64,000 nucleotides of DNA. Source: Candidatus Poribacteria bacterium. Lineage in GTDB: Bacteria; Poribacteria; WGA-4E; WGA-3G. Position numbers and translations under genes: made by a program. The notes under the pieces were generated by a model. It was not told the origin of the DNA. It made no database searches and saw only the letters and a program-made list of their open reading frames with translations. Numbering within the stretch: the stretch's first letter is position 1; each line of letters begins with the position of its first letter. The stretch covers positions 27,301-91,300 of the forward strand of contig JAJDTM010000027.1 of the NCBI GenBank assembly GCA_022827185.1, given 5' to 3'. Shown here piece after piece: positions 1 to 8,498 of the stretch.

Positions 1-392
1 TTAAAAATATCCATATCCTGATCAGCAATAAAAATAATGGGGACACGAGGAAAATCTTCCCTTCGTGCAGTAACTTCATCATAAACTGCAAGCACTGCGT
101 CTCTTCCACCCACTTGCACTATCTCTATTTTGTCGTTAAACTCATGTTCTAACAACCACTTATAGATAAACACATCATCCTTACCTTCAACAACAAGAAT
201 TGCTGGTAAGCCAATGGAAGACAAGCCGCTCTGGGATGTGCCCAATTTTTCAATGAATCCCTCTGACGAATCAATTTCCTCCAAAAGAGCCATAAGAGCG
301 CGAAGTTCTTCTGCATTATAGTGGTGGCACTCATTGTTATCAAGAGCAGCCTCTGATTTCCTGAATTCCATGATTAATTCATCATTCGACAT
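1..392 (-). CDS. TOPRIM/DUF4435 protein, AriB-like (partial, runs off left edge)
   Basis: The minus-strand frame from the ATG at 392 stays open to base 1, giving 130 residues of an incomplete gene. It contains VVEGKDDVFIYKWLL (about residues 67-81) and ends in IADQDMDIF, which are the glutamate and DxD motifs of a TOPRIM fold as seen in DUF4435 proteins. In PARIS anti-phage systems the TOPRIM effector AriB belongs to DUF4435 and is encoded beside an ABC-type ATPase, AriA. Here the start codon lies 11 bases inside the end of the upstream ATPase gene, so the two are probably translationally coupled. The rest of the protein is outside the window. The nuclease role is inference from the family; a generic OLD-like TOPRIM partner is the alternative. 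Confidence 0.75.
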   Translation of the reverse strand, partial: MSNDELIMEFRKSEAALDNNECHHYNAEELRALMALLEEIDSSEGFIEKLGTSQSGLSSIGLPAILVVEGKDDVFIYKWLLEHEFNDKIEIVQVGGRDAVLAVYDEVTARREDFPRVPIIFIADQDMDIF

Positions 393-1542
393 GTGGTTTC
401 TCATCAATCTCTCCTCGATCTTCACTTAACCTAATTTCACTCTCAGGATAATGGGCAAAAATGGTTGGGGCATGTGTCGCAATGAAAAACTGATTTGTCG
501 TTCCTTGCTGCATTAGAATCCGTGGTAAATAACGTTGCCAGTTTATGTGCAAGCTTAGTTCCGGCTCATCAATAAAAATAGTTGTGTTATCACTAAAAGC
601 GTTGTAGCACAAAAAACTGAGCATTTGCTGCTGGCCAGCCGACAGCTTATCAGAGGAAATAATTTTGTTTTCGTCACTACCTTTGCCAAGCATAATCCCT
701 TGGGTTACCTGAATTCTCCTCCCCTGGAAAATCGTATCAACAAACAGATTTAAGACTTCCAAAGGGTTATGCAATTCCTTTTGTTTAGATTTCACCGCGC
801 TATATTCTTTTCGAATACGCTTAAATCTGAAATTAGCATCTTTGATGTTGTCAACATCATTGTCAGGGATTTCCTGATTAAGTTTGTGAGATAACTCCGC
901 ATAAAGTTTATCTACCTGATCCGAAATCGCAGCGCGTCTTAGTGGGAGCAGCTCTTCCAAGTCCTTGGTCGAAATTGAAGATATGAACTTGTGCCTGTCA
1001 GTTGAGACCTGAGATGAAAATCGGGACATCGCCTCGTGAAGCATCTCTGTTGCTGAACTTAGCAACCTTAAAACTGCTGAATCCTCTGCAGCCGCTTCAG
1101 CAAGTTCGGCAGAATGAGAATAGTTTCCTTCAATTCTCCTAAAAGTTGGAAAGAATAAACTATTCCGTGACACAGATGCTATTTCTCTATTCAGATCAAG
1201 AATTGCTTGATCCTGCGGAAATCCTTGTTTGTTCACCTTGGTAGACTCTGACTCCTTCTTACCAATTTCCCATCTCAGGCTAAAGGAATTTTCATCTTTG
1301 ATAAATTCAATCGACAAAGAAAACCGATCGGTTTCAATAGAAACAAACCGAAAGGGAATCTCAGCAATAATTCGATGCAGATTTCCACTGATTAAGTACC
1401 ACATCAACTTCAACAGAGTCGTTTTTCCTGTGCCGTTTCGTCCAGTAAAAATATTTAAGTTTTCATTGAAAGAGGCTTGATTGATAGGCAATTGATAATC
1501 AAATCGATCATTCAACCCTTTAACTTCAAGGTTTTTTATCAT
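382..1542 (-). CDS. ABC-type AAA ATPase (AAA_15/AAA_21-like), AriA-like
   Basis: This 386-aa protein has a Walker A motif GRNGTGKTTLL near residues 34-44, an ABC-signature-like segment LSAGQQQMLSFL near 300, a Walker B/catalytic glutamate segment TTIFIDEPELSLHINW, and a switch histidine in FFIATHAPTIF. The middle (about 110-270) is helical and charged. This layout fits OLD/RecF-like ATPases that sense or clamp nucleic acid or phage proteins. It overlaps the DUF4435/TOPRIM gene by 11 bases and follows a paralogous ATPase, which argues for a defence operon of PARIS type. It is somewhat shorter than I recall for AriA. The ATG at 1542 has only a weak ribosome-binding site. ATPase identity is firm; the defence role is inferred. 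Confidence 0.85.
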   Translation of the reverse strand: MIKNLEVKGLNDRFDYQLPINQASFNENLNIFTGRNGTGKTTLLKLMWYLISGNLHRIIAEIPFRFVSIETDRFSLSIEFIKDENSFSLRWEIGKKESESTKVNKQGFPQDQAILDLNREIASVSRNSLFFPTFRRIEGNYSHSAELAEAAAEDSAVLRLLSSATEMLHEAMSRFSSQVSTDRHKFISSISTKDLEELLPLRRAAISDQVDKLYAELSHKLNQEIPDNDVDNIKDANFRFKRIRKEYSAVKSKQKELHNPLEVLNLFVDTIFQGRRIQVTQGIMLGKGSDENKIISSDKLSAGQQQMLSFLCYNAFSDNTTIFIDEPELSLHINWQRYLPRILMQQGTTNQFFIATHAPTIFAHYPESEIRLSEDRGEIDEKPHVE

Positions 1543-2004
1543 GTCTTTGTAGATCCCTTTTAAACGTTAAAGTTTAGTTTTCTCAGCATTTAATTTGCGT
1601 GTATGGCAATAACCAGCAAATAACCCCGCAGCCAAGCAATAATAGGTCATTCACAAGAATGGGCGAAAGATTTATCTCAATTTTGACTTTTTAACAATAG
1701 TTGCTTTTTCGTACCTCTCAAGTTCCGAATTAATCGTTTTTTGCTATCCTTTGCGTTTTACTATGATCAGTATTTTACCAGTTATCTCAGACAACTGTTC
1801 AAGTTTATAGAGCTGATTTCCATGACATTTCCTATTCCGATTTCGTTTGTCGTTATGTGAACCACTTTAAAAATTATTATAGCATTTTTCAAACGTATTT
1901 GCCAATTTAAATTGTCCATCGGTAACCCCCTGCTTGGGTTTATTTAAAAAGTGGGCGAGTAACTCAAAAAGAAGTTTTCCGCGGAGTTGAAGATGATAGG
2001 CACT
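1543..2004. other. Intergenic gap between two paralogous ATPase genes
   Basis: This 462-base AT-rich stretch separates the two ATPase genes. I see no ORF with coding character on either strand, no remnant of a second TOPRIM gene, and no clear promoter or terminator. It may hold the promoter of the downstream ATPase/TOPRIM pair, but no good -35/-10 pair is evident on the minus strand. Confidence 0.5.
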
Positions 2005-3159
2005 TCAATCACTTTTCAGTGGAATCTCTTTATGCTGATATCCAGAAAAGATGAAAGGTGAATGCGTTGCAATGAAAAACTGGTTTCCAGTGCTTTGATC
2101 AAGGAGAGTCGGTAGAAGTAGTCTTTGCCAATCAATGTGCAGACTTAATTCCGGTTCATCAATGAAGATGGCCGTATCTTGGCTAAAGGCATTGTAGCAC
2201 AAAAAACTGAGCATCTGCTTTTCACCGGAAGAGAGTTTATCAGACGAGATAGCATTTTCTGTTTCTCCAACCGTAATCCCGTCTCTATCTTCTCCCAAAG
2301 TAATTCCATCAGTAGTTTCCGCGTGACCGCTCCATCCAGTAACGCGAATCGCGTCATATCGTAGAATTTTCCGAGACAACTCGGATAACACAGAAAATGG
2401 TTTACTCAACCGTTCTCGTTCCTCATTAACTTTCTGAATAGCATTCAGAACAGCCGAAGGATCTTGAGGAATTTCAGAAACTTTGTTTTTATCTGGATTG
2501 TTTTGTATCTTTTTTGCAATCTCTTCTAATACTTGCGACTGGCGGTTATTGATCTTTTCATAAATATCAGCGTATTTCTGCGTAAGTAGTTCACGGAGAT
2601 CCTCTGTTGATATCGAAGCGACGAACTTGTGTTCGTTGATTGACACCTCATCGGAGAATCTCGACATTGAAACTTGCAGCATTTCCGGTACTGACAAAAT
2701 TCTTACATCTGAACCTTCTGCATCCGGGGATAGCGAAAAACCACCCTCAATCCTTCTAAAGGTTGGAAAGAACAAACTCAGTTTGGTCGTTCGTGCTATT
2801 CGCTTTTCAAGTGAATTCACTCTATCCACATCTGTCCGGTTGATTCTTCCGGTTTCTGCATCTATAGCAATAGGTTCGTACACGCCTTCTTCTTCACCGA
2901 ATTTGTAATCAAATATAACTTGGTCAGGCTCAACCCGTTCCATGCTTAAAGCGAACAAATCCGTTTGAATTGAAATGGAACGAAATGGGATCTCAGCAAG
3001 GATTTGCTCAATGTGTCCACTAATGAGATACCACAGCAACTTGAGGAGCGTTGTCTTGCCTGAACCATTTGCTCCAGTAATAATGTTTAAGTCTTCATTG
3101 AACTCAAATTCACCATCAAGTCGCTTATTGAGTCCCTTAACTTTAAGATACTGTATCAT
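2005..3159 (-). CDS. ABC-type AAA ATPase, second paralogue
   Basis: This 384-aa protein is clearly paralogous to the ATPase ending at 382. It has Walker A GANGSGKTTLLKLLW (about 30-44), LSSGEKQMLSFLCYNAF, Walker B TAIFIDEPELSLHIDW and the histidine switch FFIATHSPFIF. The shared WYLISGH, EIPFRSISI and LFFPTFRRIEG blocks show common descent. The ATG at 3159 is preceded by a GAGGT site 5-6 bases upstream. No DUF4435 partner follows it directly. It starts 43 bases after the end of the 559-aa unknown gene, so those two are probably co-transcribed. It could be a second sensor for the same effector or a diverged leftover of a duplication. Confidence 0.85.
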   Translation of the reverse strand: MIQYLKVKGLNKRLDGEFEFNEDLNIITGANGSGKTTLLKLLWYLISGHIEQILAEIPFRSISIQTDLFALSMERVEPDQVIFDYKFGEEEGVYEPIAIDAETGRINRTDVDRVNSLEKRIARTTKLSLFFPTFRRIEGGFSLSPDAEGSDVRILSVPEMLQVSMSRFSDEVSINEHKFVASISTEDLRELLTQKYADIYEKINNRQSQVLEEIAKKIQNNPDKNKVSEIPQDPSAVLNAIQKVNEERERLSKPFSVLSELSRKILRYDAIRVTGWSGHAETTDGITLGEDRDGITVGETENAISSDKLSSGEKQMLSFLCYNAFSQDTAIFIDEPELSLHIDWQRLLLPTLLDQSTGNQFFIATHSPFIFSGYQHKEIPLKSD

Positions 3160-3202
3160 CTGTTTACCTCACAGAGATAGTGCTTAACGTAAATCTGAAT
3201 GT

Positions 3203-4882
3203 CTATGGAATCTCTAACTTTTCTTTACAATGCTGCGCAAGGGTTTTCATTTCCGAAATAACTTGTGCCTCGGTTTTAATCAGATGGTTAAAGAGAGGTG
3301 GTGTAGGTTGTCTATTAAAAAGTCTGTCAAAGAAACTTCGCTGTGCCTGTGCCGGTATTTCAGAATGCGAAACACCGGCACGCGCCGCGTCTATCCCCAA
3401 GTATTCGATTGAGAGATAGTGTGCAACATCTGCTTGCGTGATGTTGCCTTCATGAATGCTGCCCGTATTTCTGCGTCCATAACTCACGGCATAGACTCTA
3501 CCGCTCATTTGGCTGAGTATCGTGTAGCCACCGACATCAACATTTTCGTTCCAACACTTCTCAAACCCGTTTTTCGGCAGACGTTCTCGGAGTTCTTCGG
3601 CGGAGCGCACCACAAATCTGTTCTGATGCGGTGTTTTAATAACATGGAAACCCTCATCTTGCTCTTGTAATTCCTGTTGTCCTGTGAGCAGATCAACGGA
3701 ATCCAAAGTCCAGATGGTACCCTCTCGGATGCCTTTCGCCATGTTATGATGTCTCTCAACAAACTCACCGTTCAGTGGATGTAGACGATAGGTGCCGCTG
3801 CCGTTAAATGTCTCCCGTAACTTTCGACGGTGTTCTATGACAGAAAACCGCTTTTCAGGGACCGGTATCTCTAACCGAAGTGTGTATCCGGTCTGTAAAT
3901 CGGTTGTGAGGTTCAACTGGGATTGGCGAAGTTCCGCCAAGCGGGTGAGTGCTGTCTGACTTTTCGACAAAATCCGCCCAATCAGATACTCGCGGCGAAG
4001 CGTTGGAATTTCTGTAGCGAGACGTTCAAGCGTTGGTGGATCCAACTGTTCCAGCATAATCTTATGTTCCCATCGGGTCCCGCGTTCGTGCATTAAAATT
4101 TGGAACTGCTGCATATCACCGGCAGTACGGATATAACCGAGGGCAGTCCACGGATCGAAGGTTGCCCGGTAATTGCCGCTGGTTTCAGCATCACCATTCG
4201 CCAAGACGCAATCTCGCCGTTCATACCGAGAGTAAAGTCCGAATTGAAATTCAAAATCTTGGTAGGGGGACAAAGCCTCTCGCAAATCACGAGCGAATTC
4301 ACTGCCCCGTGCGAACCGTTTGAAAATTTGCTCCGTGCGCTGCGGTTGGTTGAGTGCATCGAGGAACGTTCCAATCGGGATGCCACCTTCTTCCACGCCT
4401 TCATCTTCGCTTTTTCCAAAGATCTTGGTTTTGGTTTTAAAAGGCGGGTTCCGAAGGGATACATCGCGCTGTGAGACCAATTGCAACGCTATGTCATCTG
4501 ACACATCCTTCAGAGCAGGTGCGTCACCGAGGATCTCCGCCAGCTTGACATCGTCAATCTTTTCCGTCAAGTCAATACCACGTTTCAACTCAGCAAAATG
4601 GATGATGTCGTCAAGGCTATACCGGATGGGTGCGCTTGAAGAGAGGTTATCGTAGTTAGAGCGGTGGAAGCGGATGCGCGGCTTGATACGAAAAACCGGC
4701 GTGAGACCGTAATCCTTCAGCAACACATACAACGTGACGGTATAGGAATCCACATGGACCTTCTGTGCCAGAATCCCGTCCGGTTTTGCGTCATTTTCCA
4801 CGATTAACCGGTCTTGGACAAGACGGCTATCGTTACCGAAAATCATCATCCGATGTTCTTCTCTGTTATCATCAACTAACAT
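3203..4882 (-). CDS. Protein of unknown function, 559 aa, upstream of the ATPase pair
   Basis: I do not recognise this protein. It has no signal peptide and no membrane segment. It is rich in charged residues, begins MLVDDNREEHRMMIFGND and ends in a basic, Lys/Glu-rich helix. An upstream in-frame codon at 4918 exists, but its 12 extra residues are encoded by a dispersed repeat and by the strong AGGGGGAGG ribosome-binding site that sits just before the ATG at 4882, so 4882 is the better start. The gene lies 43 bases upstream of the second ATPase, in the same orientation as the ATPases and the TOPRIM gene, which makes it a candidate extra component of that locus. It may equally be unrelated. 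Confidence 0.75.
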   Translation of the reverse strand: MLVDDNREEHRMMIFGNDSRLVQDRLIVENDAKPDGILAQKVHVDSYTVTLYVLLKDYGLTPVFRIKPRIRFHRSNYDNLSSSAPIRYSLDDIIHFAELKRGIDLTEKIDDVKLAEILGDAPALKDVSDDIALQLVSQRDVSLRNPPFKTKTKIFGKSEDEGVEEGGIPIGTFLDALNQPQRTEQIFKRFARGSEFARDLREALSPYQDFEFQFGLYSRYERRDCVLANGDAETSGNYRATFDPWTALGYIRTAGDMQQFQILMHERGTRWEHKIMLEQLDPPTLERLATEIPTLRREYLIGRILSKSQTALTRLAELRQSQLNLTTDLQTGYTLRLEIPVPEKRFSVIEHRRKLRETFNGSGTYRLHPLNGEFVERHHNMAKGIREGTIWTLDSVDLLTGQQELQEQDEGFHVIKTPHQNRFVVRSAEELRERLPKNGFEKCWNENVDVGGYTILSQMSGRVYAVSYGRRNTGSIHEGNITQADVAHYLSIEYLGIDAARAGVSHSEIPAQAQRSFFDRLFNRQPTPPLFNHLIKTEAQVISEMKTLAQHCKEKLEIP

Positions 4883-4907
4883 GGATGCCTCCCCCTTTGA
4901 TTTTGGC

Positions 4908-4940
4908 GCAGCTTGCAAGCCAAAACTTGCTATACAAAAG
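4908..4940 (+). repeat. Dispersed repeat related to the 9719-9796 tandem repeat
   Basis: The sequence around GCTTGCAAGCCAAAACTTGC and the following TATACAAAAG aligns base by base, with a few substitutions, to the 39-bp unit repeated twice at 9719-9796. It sits between a ROK kinase gene and the unknown gene and covers the spurious N-terminal extension of the latter. Confidence 0.6.
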
Positions 4941-4968
4941 TAAACGATGCCTCCGCGTCTGGGTTCCC

Positions 4969-5940
4969 CTATGCTGCAGCCCGCTGTCGTGCCAGTGCTG
5001 CTGCGCCAAGGATACCGGAATTGTCTCCGAGTTCTGCGCGGACAATCTGGACCCCATCCAGTGTGTTCGGCAATGCATATTTTTCCGCGGCGGCACGAAT
5101 GTTGTCCAAGAACGTGTCGTCGAGTGCTTCAACGACCCCACCCCCTAAAATAATCATCTCAGGATTTAAGAAATTCACGATCGAACCGATACCGACACCG
5201 AGATATTTCGTCACTTTTTTGAAAATTTTCAGAGTTAACTTATCGTTTGCCTGGATCGCCTTCGCCAAAACGCCACTCCGAATAGTCCCAAGATCGCCAT
5301 CAGTGAGTTTAGAAATCACACTCTTCTTTCCTTGTTTCAGGATAGCCTTCCGAAATTGCTTTGCCATAGCGGTTCGACTTGCGAGTGCCTCCAGACAACC
5401 ACGGGTGCCACACCCGCATTTGGGGCCGCCCGCTTTGACGATAATGTGCCCAATTTCGCCAGCCGTTTTACTCGCGCCGTGAAACAACTCACCTTGCAGG
5501 ATAATACCGCCACCAATACCTGTGCCTACGAAAATCCCAACGACGTTCTGAACACCCCTTCCCGCACCGAACACGTGTTCGCCGAGCGTTCCAACGTTCA
5601 CATCGTTGTCAACGAACGTCGGGATAGCAACACGTGCTTCAAGTTCAGCTTTCAGTGGCACATCTCTCCAACCGAGATTGGGTGCGAAAATGACAACCCC
5701 TGTTGCCGGGTCAAGCGGTCCTGGTGCACCGATGCCAATTGCCTCTATTGACGCTTCGTTAACACCCGATTTGCCAATAGCCTTTCGGATAGAATCAGCA
5801 ATCCGATCAATCACGATGGATGTACCTTCGTCTGCGTTTGTTGAAACTTTAGCCGTGCCCAAGATATTACCCTCTGCATCAATGACAGCTGACAGAATCT
5901 TGGTGCCACCCATATCCACACCCACAACATTACTACTCAT
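4969..5940 (-). CDS. ROK-family sugar kinase (glucokinase-like)
   Basis: The protein is 323 aa from the ATG at 5940; a GTG at 5943 is equally placed behind a GGGAG site. The N-terminal phosphate-binding motif DMGGTK and the ROK zinc motif GGPKCGCGTRGCLEA are both present. ROK kinases phosphorylate hexoses such as glucose or N-acetylmannosamine with ATP in the cytoplasm. Length is normal for the family and there is no DNA-binding N-terminus, so it is an enzyme, not a ROK repressor. It is the last gene of a minus-strand run from aroC through mgtE and the CHAD genes. Substrate cannot be fixed from sequence alone; glucokinase is the default. Confidence 0.9.
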   Translation of the reverse strand: MSSNVVGVDMGGTKILSAVIDAEGNILGTAKVSTNADEGTSIVIDRIADSIRKAIGKSGVNEASIEAIGIGAPGPLDPATGVVIFAPNLGWRDVPLKAELEARVAIPTFVDNDVNVGTLGEHVFGAGRGVQNVVGIFVGTGIGGGIILQGELFHGASKTAGEIGHIIVKAGGPKCGCGTRGCLEALASRTAMAKQFRKAILKQGKKSVISKLTDGDLGTIRSGVLAKAIQANDKLTLKIFKKVTKYLGVGIGSIVNFLNPEMIILGGGVVEALDDTFLDNIRAAAEKYALPNTLDGVQIVRAELGDNSGILGAAALARQRAAA

Positions 5941-5995
5941 CACGAAGAATCTCCCGTATGCACGTTTTCCACGTGCCTTATTAAAACAGAGTTGG

Positions 5996-6505
5996 TTATG
6001 ATGCCAAAAATGACAATAATTTTTGCTTGAAATCTATTGCAGATAAGTGTTCCCATTTTTCCAAAAATGTTTTATAATCCGCGTTTCGGGTCTCCTGGGT
6101 CTGAGCAATGTGTTTAGCAATCCCCGGTGCTACACCCCCTTGCTCCGCTTGCATCCCATAATCGGTTAGCACCTCTAAGACCACATCGCAGTCGTGAACA
6201 TCGCCGAGGATCTCTTGTAAATCAACAATTACACCAAGGAATTCATTAAAGCGTTTGTCGTTTGTAGTGGCAGCCGTTTTGGCAGGCATCTTTGGAGACC
6301 TATAAGCGACTTGAAAAATTTCCATCGTATACCGGAGACGTTTAATCGAAATTCGCATATTATGGAGTTCTTCACGCCGCGCTGCGTCTCGAATGAACGG
6401 CTCCCACGTGTAGACTTCTTCAACCTTCTGCGGGAGAATAATGCGAGCGTTTTCACGATAACTGCCCTGCAGCACCACGCCAGTAATTTTATGCGCTTTC
6501 GCCAT
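5996..6505 (-). CDS. CHAD domain protein
   Basis: This 169-aa protein shows the conserved-histidine alpha-helical domain pattern: RREELHNMRISIKRLRYTME near the N-terminus and a later DLQEILGDVHDCDVV segment. CHAD domains are basic helical bundles that bind inorganic polyphosphate and often sit with CYTH phosphatases or transporters. It is a stand-alone CHAD protein, shorter than the usual 280-300 aa, and a second CHAD gene lies 119 bases upstream. The two may act as half-domains or a heterodimer. The ATG at 6505 has an AAGG element about 11 bases upstream. Confidence 0.8.
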   Translation of the reverse strand: MAKAHKITGVVLQGSYRENARIILPQKVEEVYTWEPFIRDAARREELHNMRISIKRLRYTMEIFQVAYRSPKMPAKTAATTNDKRFNEFLGVIVDLQEILGDVHDCDVVLEVLTDYGMQAEQGGVAPGIAKHIAQTQETRNADYKTFLEKWEHLSAIDFKQKLLSFLAS

Positions 6506-6624
6506 CTTTTACTATACCTTGCGGAGTAATTACGGTTCCGCTGTAGGTGTATCCATTAGATAAATCTCGTCGGAGGACTCTGATGTAAGTTTTTTAGCGT
6601 CCCTTAGACACATTCGCCATTGAT

Positions 6625-7119
6625 TCAATACCCCTGAAAGAAGGTCAAAAACTTTTTCTCAAAATCGGTTTCTTCAAGTTCAACGAAAAGCATCAGCATC
6701 GGTTTGCGAGCGTCTTCGCGTTCCTGCTGTAAGTGTTCTATTAACTTGCGGATATCCGCTTGTTCTATTTCAGGTAAAGCACCTAATTCTTTTTCAAATC
6801 GGACGATGAGGACATCCAAGTCCCGCACGGCTCCCATCGTTTGGGTTATCAATTTTATCTTTTTGTAGTGTTTTTTGAAAGACTTTTCTGGGAAACAGTC
6901 GGCGAAATTGTCCATTGCGGCACGTAAGCGACGCGAAGTAACGCGCATCTGGTGGACAAATTCAATATCACTCCCATCCTTCGCACCTTCCTTGTAGGAC
7001 ATCATTTGATGAAAGTAACTCACAATGATCTGCCGTGCGCAAACTTCCAGTGTCTCGTCAGGTGAGATCTCTCTGATTTTCGGTTCTGTAGTCATTGCCC
7101 TATTTTTCCACTCATCCAC
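6625..7119 (-). CDS. CHAD domain protein (second copy)
   Basis: A 164-aa CHAD protein with EFVHQMRVTSRRLRAAMDNF and MGAVRDLDVLIVRFE, matching the two conserved halves of the CHAD helical repeat. The longest frame starts with GTG at 7119, which overlaps the mgtE stop as TAGTG; an ATG at 7095 is an alternative. The stop/start overlap favours translational coupling from mgtE. Together with the downstream 169-aa CHAD protein it forms a pair of short CHAD units. A link between polyphosphate and magnesium handling is plausible because polyphosphate chelates Mg2+, but this is inference from gene order. Confidence 0.8.
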   Translation of the reverse strand: MDEWKNRAMTTEPKIREISPDETLEVCARQIIVSYFHQMMSYKEGAKDGSDIEFVHQMRVTSRRLRAAMDNFADCFPEKSFKKHYKKIKLITQTMGAVRDLDVLIVRFEKELGALPEIEQADIRKLIEHLQQEREDARKPMLMLFVELEETDFEKKFLTFFQGY

Positions 7120-8498
7120 TAAAAAAGGAAAACCTTCGCGAATAAAAAGTAGATGAAAATACCAGCGACATCAATCGCAGTTGTAACGAACGGTCCGGTT
7201 GCGACCGCTGGATCGATGCGAACCCGTTTGAAAAACATCGGAATCACTGTCCCGACAGTTGCCGCAATGATCATATTCACAAAAATAGCGAGGGCAACAA
7301 CAAGGGGTAATTTCCATGCATGCTCCCGAAACTGCGGGAAAAGACTTGCGAAACCGCCAAGTAGCAGTCCGTAAGCCGTTCCAAGCAAAGCCCCCGTGCT
7401 GAATTCGCGCCACAACACCCGCCAGGTGTCCTTAATATCGACTTCTCCAATAGCGATACTGCGAACGATGATTGTAGAAGATTGTGTGCCGATGTTGCCA
7501 CCCATCCCCATGATGATCGGAATAAACGCAGCTAAGGCAGCGATCGCTTGTAATTGCGCCTCAAAGATACCGATGACATAAACAGCAAGTAACCCACCAG
7601 CGAAACTCGCCAGCAGCCAAGGTAAACGTGCTCGCGTGTTCCTAAAGATAGAACGGGAAGTGATATCCACTGCCCCCGTGCCTGCCATCTTCAGCATATC
7701 TTCCGTATTCTCTTCTCGGATGACATCCACAACATCGTCAATCGTAACAATACCTACCAGTTCCCCGATGCTATTGACGACCGGAATAGCGAGCAAATTG
7801 TAGCGTGCCACCGCACGTGCTACCGTTTCTTGTGGCATATCCGTGTGAACGGTGTAGAGATGCGAAGTCATCAACGCTTTAAGAGGTGTATCCGGCTTTG
7901 TCGCCACCAATTGCCGTAACGATAGGACCCCCTTCAGCTTGTTTTCATCATCAACGACATAGACGTAAAAAACCATCTCAACGTCGGCGAGTTCGCGGAT
8001 ACGTTCCGTGGCTTCCGCTGCTGTTGTCTCTTCAGAGAGTGCGAAGAAGTTCGGTGTCATGATTGACCCGGCGGTCTTCTCCTCATATTCGAGCAGACGC
8101 TCAACATCCGTAGATGTCGCGCCTTCAATGAGATTAAGCAGTTCCACCTTTTTCTCTTCAGGTAAGTCAGAGAGAATCCGCGTCACATCATCCGCTGGCA
8201 TCGTGTGCAGGATGTCCGCAACAACGGATGGCTCAGTTTCTTCAACAAATTCGCTGATGTCTGCACTGTTCAGATCCCGGAGCACCTCTCCCATCCGTTT
8301 TTCTTCAACAAGGATTTTGAAAAGGGTGCTTTTCTCTTCCGCACGGAGCCGCGGGAACCAACGAGCGATGTCGGCTGAATGTGTTTTGGCGATGGCGTTC
8401 CGAAGGTTCGGGAAAGCACGCCGTTGGATCAGTCGAACAACCGTAGAAATAAACAGTTCATCAACATCGTGTGTCGTTATGATTGTTTGGCTCTGCAT
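7119..8498 (-). CDS. mgtE: Magnesium transporter MgtE
   Basis: From the ATG at 8498 the protein has 459 residues, the usual MgtE size. The N-terminal superhelical MgtE_N domain spans about 35-135, paired CBS domains about 140-265, and five membrane helices from about 290 to the end. The pore signature GGNIGTQSST and the C-terminal AVATGPFVTTAIDVAG with the conserved Asp are present. It imports Mg2+ across the inner membrane, gated by Mg2+ binding to the cytosolic domains. A longer frame to 8588 would overlap chorismate synthase and is rejected. The start overlaps the aroC stop as TAATG, so translation is probably coupled. Confidence 0.95.
   Translation of the reverse strand: MQSQTIITTHDVDELFISTVVRLIQRRAFPNLRNAIAKTHSADIARWFPRLRAEEKSTLFKILVEEKRMGEVLRDLNSADISEFVEETEPSVVADILHTMPADDVTRILSDLPEEKKVELLNLIEGATSTDVERLLEYEEKTAGSIMTPNFFALSEETTAAEATERIRELADVEMVFYVYVVDDENKLKGVLSLRQLVATKPDTPLKALMTSHLYTVHTDMPQETVARAVARYNLLAIPVVNSIGELVGIVTIDDVVDVIREENTEDMLKMAGTGAVDITSRSIFRNTRARLPWLLASFAGGLLAVYVIGIFEAQLQAIAALAAFIPIIMGMGGNIGTQSSTIIVRSIAIGEVDIKDTWRVLWREFSTGALLGTAYGLLLGGFASLFPQFREHAWKLPLVVALAIFVNMIIAATVGTVIPMFFKRVRIDPAVATGPFVTTAIDVAGIFIYFLFAKVFLF

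Noticed and set aside
149..343. 64-aa minus-strand ORF
   Set aside because: It lies wholly inside the TOPRIM reading frame and has no recognisable motif.
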